Source: Candidatus Gastranaerophilales bacterium (GTDB taxonomy: Bacteria; Cyanobacteriota; Vampirovibrionia; Gastranaerophilales; Gastranaerophilaceae). Taken from it: DNA of 64,000 nt. Positions 7,431 to 17,081 of the stretch are shown piece after piece (position 1 is the stretch's first letter; every line of letters begins with the position of its first letter). The stretch is from NCBI GenBank assembly GCA_944323035.1, contig CALUQY010000008.1:23696-87695 (forward strand), read 5' to 3'. The notes below the pieces were generated by a model. That model did no database searches. It was given only the letters and a program-made list of their open reading frames with translations, and had not been told where the DNA came from. The position numbers were made by a program, and so were the translations under genes.

Positions 7431-9230
7431 ATGACGAAATATAATGAAAATATTAGAAATATCGCGATTATCGCACACGTTGACCACGGAAAAACTACCC
7501 TCGTTGACTGTTTACTAAAACAAGCCGGAGTTTTCCGTGAAAATCAACAGGTTCAAGAACGAATTCTTGACAGCAACGATATCGAAAAAGAAAGAGGAAT
7601 CACTATCCTTTCAAAAAACATTTCAATCAACTACAAAGGCTGCAAAATTAATGTTGTCGACACCCCGGGTCACGCTGACTTCGGCGGTGAAGTTGAACGG
7701 GTTCTAGGCATGGTCGACGGCGCTCTTTTAATCGTTGACGCCGCTGAAGGCCCTATGCCGCAAACACGTTTCGTTTTATCAAAAGCTCTGGAATTAGGCT
7801 TAAAAATTATTGTAGTAATCAACAAGATTGATAAACCGGCAGCCTCTCCGCTGCATGCGCTTGATAAAGTTTTTGATCTCTTCACTGAACTCACTGACAG
7901 AGAAGATTTAATTGATTTTCCGTTCATTTTCTCCAGCAGCCTTAACGGGTTTGCAATAAAAGATCTTGCAGACGACAGAAAAGACATGGTTCCGCTTTTA
8001 GACTGCATTTTAGAAAATATAAAACCGCCGGTAGCAAATGTTGACATGCCGCTTCAATTTCAAGCGACGACACTTGACTATAATGACTATGTCGGACGTA
8101 TCGTTATCGGCAGAATCGTTAACGGCACAATTAAATCGCAAGAACAGGTTTGTGTTGTAAAAGCTGACGGCACGCAGGAACGAGGAAAAGTTACAAAACT
8201 TTTCGGCTTCAAAGACCTCGGAAGAGTTGAGATTGATGAAGCGACAGCCGGAGATATCGTTGGGGTTGCAGGCTTTGCAGATATTCAAATAGGCGAAACC
8301 ATTTGCGAACTCAACAACCCGAATCCGCTTCCGCTCATTCATATTGATGAACCGACACTACAAATGAATTTCTCCGTAAACGACAGCCCGTTCGCCGGTA
8401 CAGAAGGAAAATTCGTAACTTCAAGACAGTTAAGAAAAAGGCTCTACAATGAACTTGAAAAAAATGTCAGCCTCCGCGTTGAAGATACCGAAAACACAGA
8501 TGTCTTTAAAGTTTCCGGCCGAGGCGAGCTTCACCTTGGTATCCTCATAGAAACAATGCGCCGTGAAGGTTATGAGTTTCAGGTTTCCAAACCGGAAGTT
8601 ATCTATAAAGAAATTGACGGTGTAAAATGCGAGCCTTATGAAAATTTAATCGTAGATGTTCCGGAAGCATACGCCGGATCAGCCATTGAAAAACTTTCCG
8701 GCCGCAAAGGCGAAATGAAAGAAATGCACAACGCTAAAGGCAGAACAAGTTTAACCTTCCATATCCCTGCCCGCGGTCTGATTGGTTTCAGAAGCGAATT
8801 TATAAGAATGACCCGCGGCGAAGGAATTATGTATCATACATTTTTGGAATACAGACCCTATGCCGGAGATATTCCAAGACAGCGCAACGGCTCAATCATT
8901 GCGTGGGAACAGGGTGAAGCAATTCCTTATGCACTTGCCCAGTTTGAAGACAGAGGTGTGTTCTTTGTTGTACCGAAAACAAAAGTTTACAGAGGTATGA
9001 TAATAGGGGAATGCAACAAACCTCAAGACATTACAGTAAACATCTGCAAAACCAAAAAATTAACAAATATGAGAAGTGCAACGGCAGACGTAATGGTAAC
9101 GCTTCAAGCACCGAAAATCATGTCGCTTGAGGACTGCCTTGAATATATAGGCGATGACGAACTGGTAGAAATCACACCGCAAAATGTCCGAATTAGAAAA
9201 GCCGATTTAAATAGAAAAATTTATAACTAA
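7431..9230 (+). CDS. typA: Translational GTPase TypA/BipA
   Basis: 599 aa, close to the family norm. Ribosome-associated GTPase that helps large-subunit assembly under stress. G1 loop [10 protein letters not shown] (about 15-24), G3 [13 protein letters not shown]4 NKIDKP, followed by the elongation-factor-like beta-barrel domain and the TypA-specific C-terminus ([21 protein letters not shown]). Start ATG 7431 follows GGTGG. It has its own promoter and terminator, so it is a single-gene unit. Confidence 0.97.
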   Translation: MTKYNENIRNIAIIAHVDHGKTTLVDCLLKQAGVFRENQQVQERILDSNDIEKERGITILSKNISINYKGCKINVVDTPGHADFGGEVERVLGMVDGALLIVDAAEGPMPQTRFVLSKALELGLKIIVVINKIDKPAASPLHALDKVFDLFTELTDREDLIDFPFIFSSSLNGFAIKDLADDRKDMVPLLDCILENIKPPVANVDMPLQFQATTLDYNDYVGRIVIGRIVNGTIKSQEQVCVVKADGTQERGKVTKLFGFKDLGRVEIDEATAGDIVGVAGFADIQIGETICELNNPNPLPLIHIDEPTLQMNFSVNDSPFAGTEGKFVTSRQLRKRLYNELEKNVSLRVEDTENTDVFKVSGRGELHLGILIETMRREGYEFQVSKPEVIYKEIDGVKCEPYENLIVDVPEAYAGSAIEKLSGRKGEMKEMHNAKGRTSLTFHIPARGLIGFRSEFIRMTRGEGIMYHTFLEYRPYAGDIPRQRNGSIIAWEQGEAIPYALAQFEDRGVFFVVPKTKVYRGMIIGECNKPQDITVNICKTKKLTNMRSATADVMVTLQAPKIMSLEDCLEYIGDDELVEITPQNVRIRKADLNRKIYN

Positions 9231-9244
9231 TTTATAATAAAGAG

Positions 9245-9268
9245 AGCGCCTATAAGGCGCTTTTTTTG
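9245..9268 (+). terminator. Intrinsic terminator after typA
   Basis: AGCGCC - TATAA - GGCGCT hairpin followed by seven T. Confidence 0.92.
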
Positions 9269-9280
9269 AGTAAAAACAAT

Positions 9281-9430
9281 AAAGCAGCTCTCCGTCGCCT
9301 GCTTGCCCTGCTCAAAGCGTAAGCCGATGTTCGCGGTGTCACCTCGTGGGTACGAGGGGAGCAGGCGAGCATAATATCTCCGCCGTTTCTAATCTTTGAT
9401 TTGTCAGGCGGGATAACGCAGGTCAACCGA
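9281..9430 (+). repeat. Mosaic of dispersed repeat fragments
   Basis: GC-rich non-coding stretch starting AAAGCAGCTCTCCGTCGCC, with CTGCTTGCCCTGCTCA shared with the 40182-40293 copy, plus GCAGGTCAACC. No gene is visible in this interval between typA and the minus-strand gene ending at 9518. Confidence 0.65.
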
Positions 9431-9442
9431 CTTATCTCTCAC

Positions 9443-9472
9443 AAAAAGATAGAGGAGGTTAAAAACCTCCTC
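9443..9472 (-). terminator. Terminator for the 9518-10672 gene
   Basis: Perfect 9-bp stem GAGGAGGTT / AACCTCCTC around a short A-rich loop; on the minus strand it is followed by TATCTTTTT. Confidence 0.75.
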
Positions 9473-9517
9473 ATAGTCAACAGAAAGGATATTAAATTAT
9501 ATAATTCTTTTTAAGTT

Positions 9518-10672
9518 TTATGCTTTATTCAATTTAGCTAAAGCTGCTGTTGCGGTTTCTTGAACATTTTTGTCCTGATCGTTCTTTGCAATTGTGAAGA
9601 TTGTGTTCAAGTCATTTTTGTATTCCGGTCTTTGGATATAGCTTAATGACTCAATTGCTGACGCTCTAACCATAGGGTTAGGGTTAGATTTCAACTGTTC
9701 AACAACTGCTACTGCGCCCGGCAACTCGGTGATTGGAACAACCTGTCCTGAAAGTTTTTGAACTTCATCACCAAAGAGTTTTTGCATTATTGCCATTGTG
9801 AATAAAGCGTAGCTTTTGTTTCTTTCAGCCTGTTCTTTTGGTGTCATAGCATTAGCCAATTCTTTTTCAGCATCGGTAACCTGTTTACCTGTCATAATTT
9901 TTTGTCTTGCTTCCATTTGTTCTTTTGACGGCCCGACTAATTCTTTTGTATCAGCGTTCAGGATATCGGTTAAAGCTTTAACAACTCTTTCATCTAAGAG
10001 TTCGGTTGCTTTTTGCGGTTCCTGATTAACCATCATTGCGATATTTTCCATTGCGGAAGCCTGTTTTTCAAAGTCAGGGTTTGTTAATTCTGCGATAAAC
10101 GCATTGATATCTACCTGAGGTTTAAGTTCTTCCGGTTTAACTACTTCGACTTTCGGCTGGGTTGTTTCCGGTTTAACTTCTTTAGGCTGAACTTCCGGAG
10201 CTGCGACTGCGGCCTGAGTAATTACAGGTTCAGGAACTGCAACTGCTGCCGGAGCGTTAAGGTTTTGCTGAACAACTTGCGGTTGAACCGGAGGTACAGG
10301 CGGCATTGGAAGCGGCTGTTGTACAACAGGTTGAGCTGCAACGGCTTCTTGCGGTTGAACCGGTGCCATTGCTACAGGTGCCATAACTGTTTGGGCAGGC
10401 ATGTAGTAAGGCTGTTGTAACGCCTGAGGGTAACTGTATAAATCTGCTTGAGGGTAAGAATAGTAAGGCATTGTAGGTACTGCGTAACCGCCTGCTTGAG
10501 GTTGTTGAGCACCCGGAGCCTGAACTGATGCGCCGTTAATTGCAATTTTTACGGCATTGTAATCCGCCTGAGGAGCCTGCGGCTGCGGCATGTACATAGG
10601 ATTTTGCATATACTGTTGCTGAGCCATCGGATACACTTGATACGGATTTTGGATACTTGGTACTTGAATCAT
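9518..10672 (-). CDS. Pro/Gln-rich protein with C-terminal HEAT-like repeats
   Basis: 384 aa from ATG 10672, chosen because AAAGGA lies 11-12 nt upstream; a frame extension to 10732 has no ribosome site. Residues 1-190 are low-complexity, rich in Gln, Pro, Tyr, Met and Ala (many PMYMPQPQAP-like runs) and probably disordered. Residues 190-384 are helical and end in two HEAT/armadillo-like units (NPMVRASAIESLSYI and KNVQETATAALAKL). No enzyme motif, signal peptide or membrane segment is seen. HEAT units usually bind proteins; the function is unknown. Monocistronic by its flanking terminator. Confidence 0.7.
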   Translation of the reverse strand: MIQVPSIQNPYQVYPMAQQQYMQNPMYMPQPQAPQADYNAVKIAINGASVQAPGAQQPQAGGYAVPTMPYYSYPQADLYSYPQALQQPYYMPAQTVMAPVAMAPVQPQEAVAAQPVVQQPLPMPPVPPVQPQVVQQNLNAPAAVAVPEPVITQAAVAAPEVQPKEVKPETTQPKVEVVKPEELKPQVDINAFIAELTNPDFEKQASAMENIAMMVNQEPQKATELLDERVVKALTDILNADTKELVGPSKEQMEARQKIMTGKQVTDAEKELANAMTPKEQAERNKSYALFTMAIMQKLFGDEVQKLSGQVVPITELPGAVAVVEQLKSNPNPMVRASAIESLSYIQRPEYKNDLNTIFTIAKNDQDKNVQETATAALAKLNKA

Positions 10673-10856
10673 ATAATTTGTTCCTTTCAGATAACGTATA
10701 TCTTTACTTTCTAATCTTCTAATATCCGTCAAGAAAAAAAATTGCTAAATTTACTATTTTTTTTAATAATTCTTAACATATCCCAAGATTTATCAGAAGT
10801 GATAAAAAAGATATATTTAACATAACTTTATTGTATTACAATAAAACTTTTTTTCA

Positions 10857-10882
10857 TGCTATAATGTAATTGTTGTTACATT
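10857..10882 (+). promoter_or_regulatory. Extended -10 promoter overlapped by a 7-bp dyad, ahead of the transketolase-ftsEX operon
   Basis: TGCTATAAT (10857-10865) is an extended -10 box without a clear -35. AATGTAA (10863-10869), six bases, TTACATT (10876-10882) is a perfect 7-bp inverted repeat covering the end of the -10 and the expected start site, as an operator would. Confidence 0.55.
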
Positions 10883-10907
10883 GTTTTACAAATAAGCGGG
10901 GGGTATG

Positions 10908-11852
10908 ATGACATTAAACACAAAACAAAGACGCGCAATAAGGAATATTTTTGGCGAAACTCTTGCGAAATTAGGCGAAACGAACAAAGATATTGTTGTA
11001 TTGGATGCGGATTTGGCATGCTCAACGCAAACTCAAATTTTCGGTAAAAAATTCCCTGAAAGATTTTTTGATACAGGTATTGCCGAACAAGACATGATTG
11101 CAACGGCGGCGGGGCTGGCGTCTCAGGGTAAAATTCCGTTTGCTGCAAGTTTTGCTATGTTTGCAACCGGCAGAACTTACGATCAGATAAGGAATTCTGT
11201 TGCATACCCTAAATTCAACGTGAAAATAATAGGAACACACGGCGGGGTTACGGTAGGCGAGGACGGCGCGAGTCATCAGGCTCTGGAAGATGTTGCGCTT
11301 ATGCGTTCTATTCCAAATATGATGGTTGTGGTTCCGTCCGACTGCAAAGAATGCGAAGAGGTTATAAAATTCGCGGCTGAATACAAAGGCCCGATGTACA
11401 TAAGACTTGCCAGAACAAATCTTATTGATATATTTCCGGAGGATTACACATTTAACCCTTATCAGGCAAAAGTTTTAAAAGAAGGAAAAGATTTTACCGT
11501 AATTTCTAACGGTGAAACACTTGCGGAAACCTTAATGGCTGCGGATATTCTAAAAGAAAGGGGCATTGACATTGAAGTAATAAGCATGCCTGTAATTAAG
11601 CCTATTGACAAAAATACTATTATTAATAGTGCACAGAAAACAGGTTTTGTTGTGACAGTAGAAAACCATTCTATTATAAACGGTCTTGGCAGCGCTATAT
11701 GTGAAGTTTTAAGCGAAGGACTTCCTACGCGTGTCCACCGAATCGGAATAAATGACCAGTTCGGACAAAGCGGCAAATGGAGTGAATTGCTTGACTTTTA
11801 CGGACTTACCGCAGAAAAAATAGCTTTAAAGATAGAGGAACTTAAAAAATAA
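10908..11852 (+). CDS. Transketolase, C-terminal subunit (split transketolase)
   Basis: About 314 aa. Corresponds to the pyrimidine-binding and C-terminal thirds of transketolase: DTGIAEQDMIATAAGLAS carries the catalytic Glu that activates thiamine diphosphate, and GTHGGVTVGEDGASHQALED is the adjacent conserved loop. The N-terminal diphosphate-binding subunit (GDG...N motif) is absent, and the upstream gene is divergent and unrelated, so the partner must be encoded elsewhere. Two ATG codons (10905, 10908) follow a GGGGGG run; the second gives better spacing. Its stop overlaps ftsE by one base, placing a pentose-phosphate enzyme in a cell-division operon. Confidence 0.88.
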   Translation: MTLNTKQRRAIRNIFGETLAKLGETNKDIVVLDADLACSTQTQIFGKKFPERFFDTGIAEQDMIATAAGLASQGKIPFAASFAMFATGRTYDQIRNSVAYPKFNVKIIGTHGGVTVGEDGASHQALEDVALMRSIPNMMVVVPSDCKECEEVIKFAAEYKGPMYIRLARTNLIDIFPEDYTFNPYQAKVLKEGKDFTVISNGETLAETLMAADILKERGIDIEVISMPVIKPIDKNTIINSAQKTGFVVTVENHSIINGLGSAICEVLSEGLPTRVHRIGINDQFGQSGKWSELLDFYGLTAEKIALKIEELKK

Positions 11853-12532
11853 TGATTCAATTCAGAAATGTAACCAAAAAATATAAAAACGGGAATTTCG
11901 CACTAAAGAACATCAATCTGGATATCAAACCGGGTGAATTTGTTTTTGTTGTAGGAGCTTCTGGCGCCGGCAAATCAACCTTAATGAAACTGCTTTACCA
12001 TGAGGAATTGCCCACTTCCGGTATTGTTACAATCGGCGGGAAAGATATCGGCAAGCTTTCCAATGATGAAGTTCCGAGCATCAGAAGATGTATGGGAATT
12101 GTCTTTCAGGACTATAAACTTCTTCAAAACAAAACGGTTTATGATAACGTAGCTTATGTTATCAGAACACTCGGGATAAGCACAAAAGAAATCCGCTCCC
12201 GTGTCACAAGCGCTTTAAACATTGTAGGTTTAAGCGACAAATTAACCGCGTACCCGTCAGAACTTTCAGGCGGGGAACAGCAAAGAGTCGGGATTGCACG
12301 CGCAATCGTTAACGGCCCGCCTCTATTAATCGCTGACGAACCTACAGGCAACTTAGACCCGACGAATTCCATGGAAATCATGCAGATTTTAGACCAGATT
12401 AACCAGCGCGGAATCACGGTAATCGTTTCCACCCACGATGAAGCTATGGTTAACTATATGAGAAAACGGGTTATTACACTCGGTTTTGGTGAAATTATCA
12501 GAGACAAACAAGCAGGTACCTATGAACAGTAG
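11852..12532 (+). CDS. ftsE: Cell division ATP-binding protein FtsE
   Basis: 226 aa ABC ATPase that works with FtsX to activate septal peptidoglycan hydrolases. Walker A GASGAGKS at 35-42, ABC signature [14 protein letters not shown], Walker [14 protein letters not shown] and the switch His in STHDEAM. Starts by ATG overlap with the stop of the transketolase gene and overlaps ftsX by about 11 nt, so translational coupling is likely. Confidence 0.95.
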   Translation: MIQFRNVTKKYKNGNFALKNINLDIKPGEFVFVVGASGAGKSTLMKLLYHEELPTSGIVTIGGKDIGKLSNDEVPSIRRCMGIVFQDYKLLQNKTVYDNVAYVIRTLGISTKEIRSRVTSALNIVGLSDKLTAYPSELSGGEQQRVGIARAIVNGPPLLIADEPTGNLDPTNSMEIMQILDQINQRGITVIVSTHDEAMVNYMRKRVITLGFGEIIRDKQAGTYEQ

Positions 12533-13439
12533 TAAAAATAACGTCAGAGTAAGAAAAAATATAAAAAAACGCATACCTAAAGATAAACTTTGCGAAGTAA
12601 GAATACTTTACAGGTTAGTAAAAGAAGCAATCAATGATCTTAAAGGTACCGGTCTTCTGGTTAACGTTGTCATTATCACAACAATGACAGCTATTTTAAC
12701 GATTTTCGGGGTATTTTTCAGATCAACTCTTTCCATTTCATCTTTTGCAAAAGAACTCGGGAAGGTGCTTGAAATTTCTGTATATCTGAAAAATGATACC
12801 AATATAGATTATGCGACAAAACAAATTGAAGGCTTGGATCATGTAACCAAAATTACACTGGTGCCAAAACAGGTTTCGTGGGATTCTTTGAAGAAAGAAC
12901 TTGATTTACCGGACATAACCAACCCGCTGCCGGATACGCTGCATGTTCGGGTGGATTCTCCAACAAATGTTGAGGCGGTTTTTGATTCTGTCAAAAAACT
13001 TTCTTATGTTGAGGATGTCAACTACGCGAAAGATCTGGCAGAAAAAATTAATACGGCAAATCACATAGTGTCGCATTTAATGATATTTGTTGTTGCCGTA
13101 ATCGGTATTTTAACCGTAACGATTATCAATAACACAATTCTGCTGGTTATCCAGTCCAGAAAAGACGAAATAGAAATTATGCGGTTAATGGGTGTAAGTA
13201 ACTGGTATATCAGGTTCCCGCTGCTGCTACAGGGCGCATATTACGGATTTATGGGTGCTTTGATTTCAATCATCCCTGTATACATGGTTCATAAATACCT
13301 GCTTGCAGTTCATAACTTCTTCTTTGTGCCAAGTCCGGATTACGCGCTGAACCTTGTTATCCTGACAGTATTCCTGACCGGTATAATCTTCGGGTCAGGC
13401 GGAAGCTTCATCTGTATTAAGAAACACCTTCAGGTATAG
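12522..13439 (+). CDS. ftsX: Cell division protein FtsX
   Basis: 305 aa from ATG 12522 (MNSSKNN...). An in-frame ATG at 12486 inside ftsE is less likely. Four membrane segments: one after a basic N-terminus (LLVNVVIITTMTAILTIFGV), then a periplasmic loop of about 120 residues, and three near the C-terminus, the FtsX permease layout. The periplasmic loop is where partner hydrolases bind. Adjacent to ftsE as expected. Confidence 0.93.
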   Translation: MNSSKNNVRVRKNIKKRIPKDKLCEVRILYRLVKEAINDLKGTGLLVNVVIITTMTAILTIFGVFFRSTLSISSFAKELGKVLEISVYLKNDTNIDYATKQIEGLDHVTKITLVPKQVSWDSLKKELDLPDITNPLPDTLHVRVDSPTNVEAVFDSVKKLSYVEDVNYAKDLAEKINTANHIVSHLMIFVVAVIGILTVTIINNTILLVIQSRKDEIEIMRLMGVSNWYIRFPLLLQGAYYGFMGALISIIPVYMVHKYLLAVHNFFFVPSPDYALNLVILTVFLTGIIFGSGGSFICIKKHLQV

Positions 13440-13447
13440 GGATAAGC

Positions 13448-14665
13448 ATGGGCAAAATTGCAATAGTTTCAGATAGTTCAACTATATTAAACTCTATACA
13501 GGCAAAACTTGTTCTGTTGAGAGAAGATGACTCTATCATACAATATAATTCACCGGAACTTTACAAATGCGCTACCACTGCTGATATAATTCTTTTTCAC
13601 ACACCTGAAATTACCGATATAACACTCACGGCTATTGCAAATATCAAAAAGAACAGTAACGTAATTATTCTTCTTGTTGAAGAGATTAATCCAAAAAATC
13701 TTCTGAATGCTTACGACTGCGGGATAAGCGATTTTTGTAATGTAAATATCACAAACTTTGAACTTCTGATAAAAATAATTAATGCAAAAAAATCGCTAAA
13801 ACAGTATAAAACAATTGAACGGCTTAAAACTTCGCTCAGGGATAAAGGCGTATTGAAGCCGAATTCCGATATATATGAAAAAATCAGCGACATAGTGAAC
13901 GCAAACTTTTTCAGTGAAATTCTTAACTCATCAATGCTTGTAATAAGTATAGATGAAATCTCACACCAGAAATTTTTACTTGATAATACAGAAAACCGTC
14001 TTTCCCTGATATTAAGAGATTCAGACTTTATCATTAATTATGCGGAGTTTAAATACTTAATTATTCTGCCGAAAACGGGGCTTGAAAATGCGGCAAAAGT
14101 CTTTGACAAACTCAAAAATAAATACAACCTTGACATGAAAGGAGTTATATTCACTTACGGTGAAGAAAGCGCAAAAGACTTGCGCAATAAAATAGAACGG
14201 CTGGAGATAGAACGCACGAAAAACGGTGTTAATCTTTATATTGATAATGCCGCGGCAGATTACGAATTTGAAACTGAAAAAGATTGGTTAAGTAATGAGC
14301 TTACAGATGAACATAAAAATTACAAACTTTTTCAGAATATCTTTAACAAAAAGCTTGAAAGCGTCATAGAACCGGCATTTTACCGCACCAAACAAAAATA
14401 CGAAAAAAGTTTTCCAAATACTAAGATAAAATATTTTACGGATAAAAATCGTGCAGAATTTATGCTAATCAATTTTGATAAAACGAATTCTTTACAAATT
14501 ATCTACAAAAACAGTGCAAAAGTAACTGTAAATATACAGTATTCCGGTCTGGACGCACCGGAAAACGAAAACTTTGAAATAATATTCTCAAAATTAAACA
14601 CCAGAGGACTAATGGAAATACTTGACAGATTTATAAATAAGTTTAATGAAAATGGAGGTAACTAA
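13448..14665 (+). CDS. Receiver-like plus degenerate GGDEF-like protein
   Basis: 405 aa. Residues about 1-120 resemble a response-regulator receiver (IAIVSDSS strand, DIILFHTPE at the phospho-site strand, GISDFCNV near the end), but the acidic pocket is poorly conserved. Residues about 155-280 resemble a GGDEF domain: LVISIDEIS at the substrate-metal strand, RDSDFIINYAEFKYLIILP where RxxDxxxRxGGDEF would sit, then LENAAKVFDKL. The GG(D/E)EF signature itself is replaced by NYAEFK, so cyclase activity is unlikely. The last 100 residues are unassigned. No signal peptide. It lies 8 nt after ftsX with an AGGGAT ribosome site, so it probably acts as a non-enzymatic sensor linked to division. Confidence 0.65.
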   Translation: MGKIAIVSDSSTILNSIQAKLVLLREDDSIIQYNSPELYKCATTADIILFHTPEITDITLTAIANIKKNSNVIILLVEEINPKNLLNAYDCGISDFCNVNITNFELLIKIINAKKSLKQYKTIERLKTSLRDKGVLKPNSDIYEKISDIVNANFFSEILNSSMLVISIDEISHQKFLLDNTENRLSLILRDSDFIINYAEFKYLIILPKTGLENAAKVFDKLKNKYNLDMKGVIFTYGEESAKDLRNKIERLEIERTKNGVNLYIDNAAADYEFETEKDWLSNELTDEHKNYKLFQNIFNKKLESVIEPAFYRTKQKYEKSFPNTKIKYFTDKNRAEFMLINFDKTNSLQIIYKNSAKVTVNIQYSGLDAPENENFEIIFSKLNTRGLMEILDRFINKFNENGGN

Positions 14666-14669
14666 TATT

Positions 14670-15200
14670 ATGCTAAATATTGATAACTGCGTACTTGTTG
14701 CAATAGATTTTCAAGAAAAGCTTGTCGGTATGCTGCAAAAAGATGACGCTGCTGTTAAAATGAATAAATTGCTTACAGCCGCGCATATCTTGAATATTCC
14801 GGCGATAATAACCGAACAGTACCCTCAGGGACTCGGCAAAACTATCGCAGGTTTTAATCTGGAAGGAGTGACCGTTCTTGAAAAAACGGCATTTTCAGCA
14901 ATGCAGAGTGAAGATTTCAGAAATGCACTAGAGCAAACCGGCAAAAAACAGGTCATTATCGGCGGGATTGAAACGCATATTTGCGTTCACCAGACCGTTT
15001 CTGAATTAATAGATGCCGGATACGAAGTTTACGTTGTAAAAGATGCCTGCGCAAGCAGAAACACTTATGAATTCAAACAGGGTATTGAAGCTATGAAACA
15101 AAACGGAGCAAAAATCACCTGCCTTGAAATAGTTTTATTTGAACTGCTGCGGACCTCAAAACATCCTAACTTCAAACCGGTTCAGGCATTAATTAAATAG
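14670..15200 (+). CDS. Isochorismatase-family cysteine hydrolase
   Basis: 176 aa from ATG 14670, selected because GGAGG (14654-14658) precedes it. The catalytic triad of the nicotinamidase/isochorismatase fold is intact: Asp13 in AIDFQ, Lys72 in EKTAFS, and Cys105 in GIETHICVHQT, with a cis-peptide at GGIE. Family members hydrolyse isochorismate, nicotinamide or related amides; the Zn-binding residues of nicotinamidase are not evident, so the substrate is open. Last gene of the transketolase-ftsEX cluster, overlapping the previous coding end only outside its chosen start. Confidence 0.85.
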   Translation: MLNIDNCVLVAIDFQEKLVGMLQKDDAAVKMNKLLTAAHILNIPAIITEQYPQGLGKTIAGFNLEGVTVLEKTAFSAMQSEDFRNALEQTGKKQVIIGGIETHICVHQTVSELIDAGYEVYVVKDACASRNTYEFKQGIEAMKQNGAKITCLEIVLFELLRTSKHPNFKPVQALIK

Positions 15201-15305
15201 AATGTGCTTAACATTCCGTAATATTTTTGACAAAACTAGCAAATTTCATTTTTGAGGGAACTTTATATATACATATAAAGCTCTCTCTTCTTATTTAAAC
15301 GGATA

Positions 15306-15335
15306 GGCCTTGAATACCAAGGTCTTTTTTTTTTT
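15306..15335 (+). terminator. Intrinsic terminator of the 10.9-15.2 kb operon
   Basis: GGCCTTG - AATAC - CAAGGTC hairpin followed by eleven T. The 105 nt between the hydrolase stop and this hairpin contain TTGACA (15228) and a CTTTATAT/ATATAAAG hairpin; a small RNA is possible but not supported further. Confidence 0.9.
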
Positions 15336-15348
15336 GCTTAAAATGACT

Positions 15349-15828
15349 TTAAGCTGCACCTTTTTTCAAAATTTCACGCATTTCAAGGTACCTGTTCAAA
15401 GTGTCTTCTAAGCGCGGAACAAAGTGGTATTCCATCGGGTTTATATATGCACGGTTTCTGAAAGGCGCGTCTTCTATATGTACAGCCGGAATAACGTTTA
15501 CCATAAACTCATAACATAAAGGTGCATTTTCAGCCTTATCAACATCTATTTCTATAAAATTAAATGAATTTTTATATTTTTTCTTCAGCGCCAGCCAGGT
15601 TGGTTTAAATTTCTGACAGGACGAGCACTCATTACCATAAAAATACACCAGTGCAGGCTTGCCAAACTCCTTAACTTCTTTTGTTTCACTCACAGCTTCA
15701 TCTACCGCTTTTGAAACCCGTTCCGCTCTTGCTGCCATAGCCGCATTTTTGTCCGCCAGAAAATACCCGCCAAGAAAACCTGCCAGAAGCCCGATTATTG
15801 TCAATATAACTAATTTATATTTAATCAT
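15349..15828 (-). CDS. Membrane-anchored thioredoxin-like protein
   Basis: 159 aa. An N-terminal signal-anchor (residues 5-25) with a GxxxGG stretch is followed by a linker and a thioredoxin-like domain with the redox pair CSSC (Cys68, Cys71) in VYFYGNECSSCQKF and the cis-proline in NVIPAVHI. It should act on the outer face of the membrane as a disulfide reductase or oxidase; partner unknown. Start ATG 15828 has a strong GGGAGG site. It is a single gene, divergent from the sigma-factor gene. Confidence 0.85.
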   Translation of the reverse strand: MIKYKLVILTIIGLLAGFLGGYFLADKNAAMAARAERVSKAVDEAVSETKEVKEFGKPALVYFYGNECSSCQKFKPTWLALKKKYKNSFNFIEIDVDKAENAPLCYEFMVNVIPAVHIEDAPFRNRAYINPMEYHFVPRLEDTLNRYLEMREILKKGAA

Positions 15829-15910
15829 TATATCCTCCCAAATTTATTCTAACGCAAAAGCTTAACATTGCAAATTTTTGAGATTTGTAACAATTTTTTA
15901 ACAAAAACTT

Positions 15911-15950
15911 GATTTTAGTATATACTTGAGTATATATTAAGTATATAAGT
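15911..15950 (+). promoter_or_regulatory. Promoter region of the sigma-factor gene with three phased AGTATATA copies
   Basis: AGTATATA occurs at 15917-15924, 15929-15936 and 15940-15947, spacing 12 and 11 bp, about one helical turn each. TTGATT and TATATT with an 18-bp spacer lie within the same stretch. The ~100 nt from here to the ATG are untranslated leader as far as can be seen. Confidence 0.5.
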
Positions 15951-16050
15951 GTTTAGTTTTTCCCGTACAACCTGCAAGCTGAGATAGCCGATTTGACGTG
16001 CCCGCGTGCCGGAACGACCAGCATCTGCAAAAGAAGAGGAGCCTCGTGTT

Positions 16051-16953
16051 ATGTCTAAAGTGATTAAAATGAAGAAATGTGAAAATTTATCCAACCCCGC
16101 TAGAGATGATGTTTTTTCGTGCGATGAAAATGATTTGATGTCAGAATATATCAGATCAATTTCGCAGTACAGCGCGCTTAGTGCAGAAGAAGAGAGAGAT
16201 TTAGCCGAAAAAATTAAATCAGGTGATTTTGAAGCGAAACAAAGATTGATTGAAGCGAATTTGCGTCTGGTCGTAATGATTGCAAAAAAGACAATTCATA
16301 TTTCAAAAATTCCGATGAGCGATTTAATTCAGGAAGGCAATATTGGTTTAATGATTGCGGTTGAGAAGTTCAACCACAAACTAGGCTACAAATTCAGCAC
16401 TTATGCGAACTGGTGGATTAAGCAGGCAATGTTCAAAGCTATTTCCGAACAGGGCTATTGCATGAAAATTCCGGTATATATACAGGAAACGCTTTCAAAA
16501 TTTTCAAAAGTAAAACGAGAAATGGAAAGAGAGAAGAATAATACTGTTTCCAATAGTGAAGTAGCTAAAAAAATGAACATAGAGCCGGATAAAATTGATA
16601 CATTTTTATCCGCATACTCAAAGAGTTTGTCATTAGAAAGTTCACTGAACAATGACGAGAACAAAGACATGACTTTAGGAGAGATAATCAGAGATGAAAA
16701 TGCTTCAGTTGAAGAAGAAATTGAATATGAAGGGCTAAAAAATGATATTTATAATATTGTTTCAAGGCTCAAAGACAGAGAGCAGGAGGTTGTAAAAATG
16801 CGTTTCGGGCTTGGTAACACCGCCAGGAAAACACTGGAAGAAATCGGCAACCTTTATGGAGTAACAAAAGAGTGCATTCGTCAGACAGAAATGCGCGCGT
16901 TGAAGAAAATGAAGGCAACAGGCGCCGAACTTCTTGCATGCTACGTATGCTAA
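16051..16953 (+). CDS. RpoD-family (sigma-70) RNA polymerase sigma factor
   Basis: 300 aa from ATG 16051, which has GAGGAG 8-9 nt upstream; the frame is open to 16006 but without a ribosome site. Region 1.2 ([20 protein letters not shown]), region 2 with [12 protein letters not shown] and [13 protein letters not shown] (core binding, -10 recognition and melting), region 3, and region 4 with [18 protein letters not shown] helix-turn-helix. It lacks region 1.1 and the large non-conserved insert, so it may be a short primary-like or group 2 sigma. The primary sigma gene itself may lie elsewhere. The C-terminus (LLACYVC) is unusual for the family. Confidence 0.88.
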   Translation: MSKVIKMKKCENLSNPARDDVFSCDENDLMSEYIRSISQYSALSAEEERDLAEKIKSGDFEAKQRLIEANLRLVVMIAKKTIHISKIPMSDLIQEGNIGLMIAVEKFNHKLGYKFSTYANWWIKQAMFKAISEQGYCMKIPVYIQETLSKFSKVKREMEREKNNTVSNSEVAKKMNIEPDKIDTFLSAYSKSLSLESSLNNDENKDMTLGEIIRDENASVEEEIEYEGLKNDIYNIVSRLKDREQEVVKMRFGLGNTARKTLEEIGNLYGVTKECIRQTEMRALKKMKATGAELLACYVC

Positions 16954-17006
16954 CTGTCGGACGGACAAACGCAAACCTACGTGCTATGTGCCCTATGAAG
17001 TTAGAT

Positions 17007-17073
17007 GTTGGGCTGGTAAGCCCAACCTACAACAGTATATATGCAGTGAAGGCGGTCTAATGACCGCCTTTCA
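17007..17073 (+). terminator. Two hairpins between the sigma gene and aspS
   Basis: GTTGGGCT-GGTA-AGCCCAAC (17007-17026) and AAGGCGGTC-TAAT-GACCGCCTT (17049-17070). The second is perfect over 9 bp and lies between convergent genes; T-runs are weak, so efficiency is uncertain. The first resembles a widespread type of intergenic palindrome. Confidence 0.6.
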
Positions 17074-17081
17074 AACAAAAA

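Noticed and set aside
10905..11852. Calling the transketolase half dxs
   Set aside because: The motif DTGIAEQDM is shared, but the length and the lack of an N-terminal domain fit split transketolase; a real dxs-like gene is at 59438.
15201..15305. Possible small RNA gene with TTGACA at 15228
   Set aside because: No -10 box at a proper distance; better explained as the 3' end of the hydrolase message.
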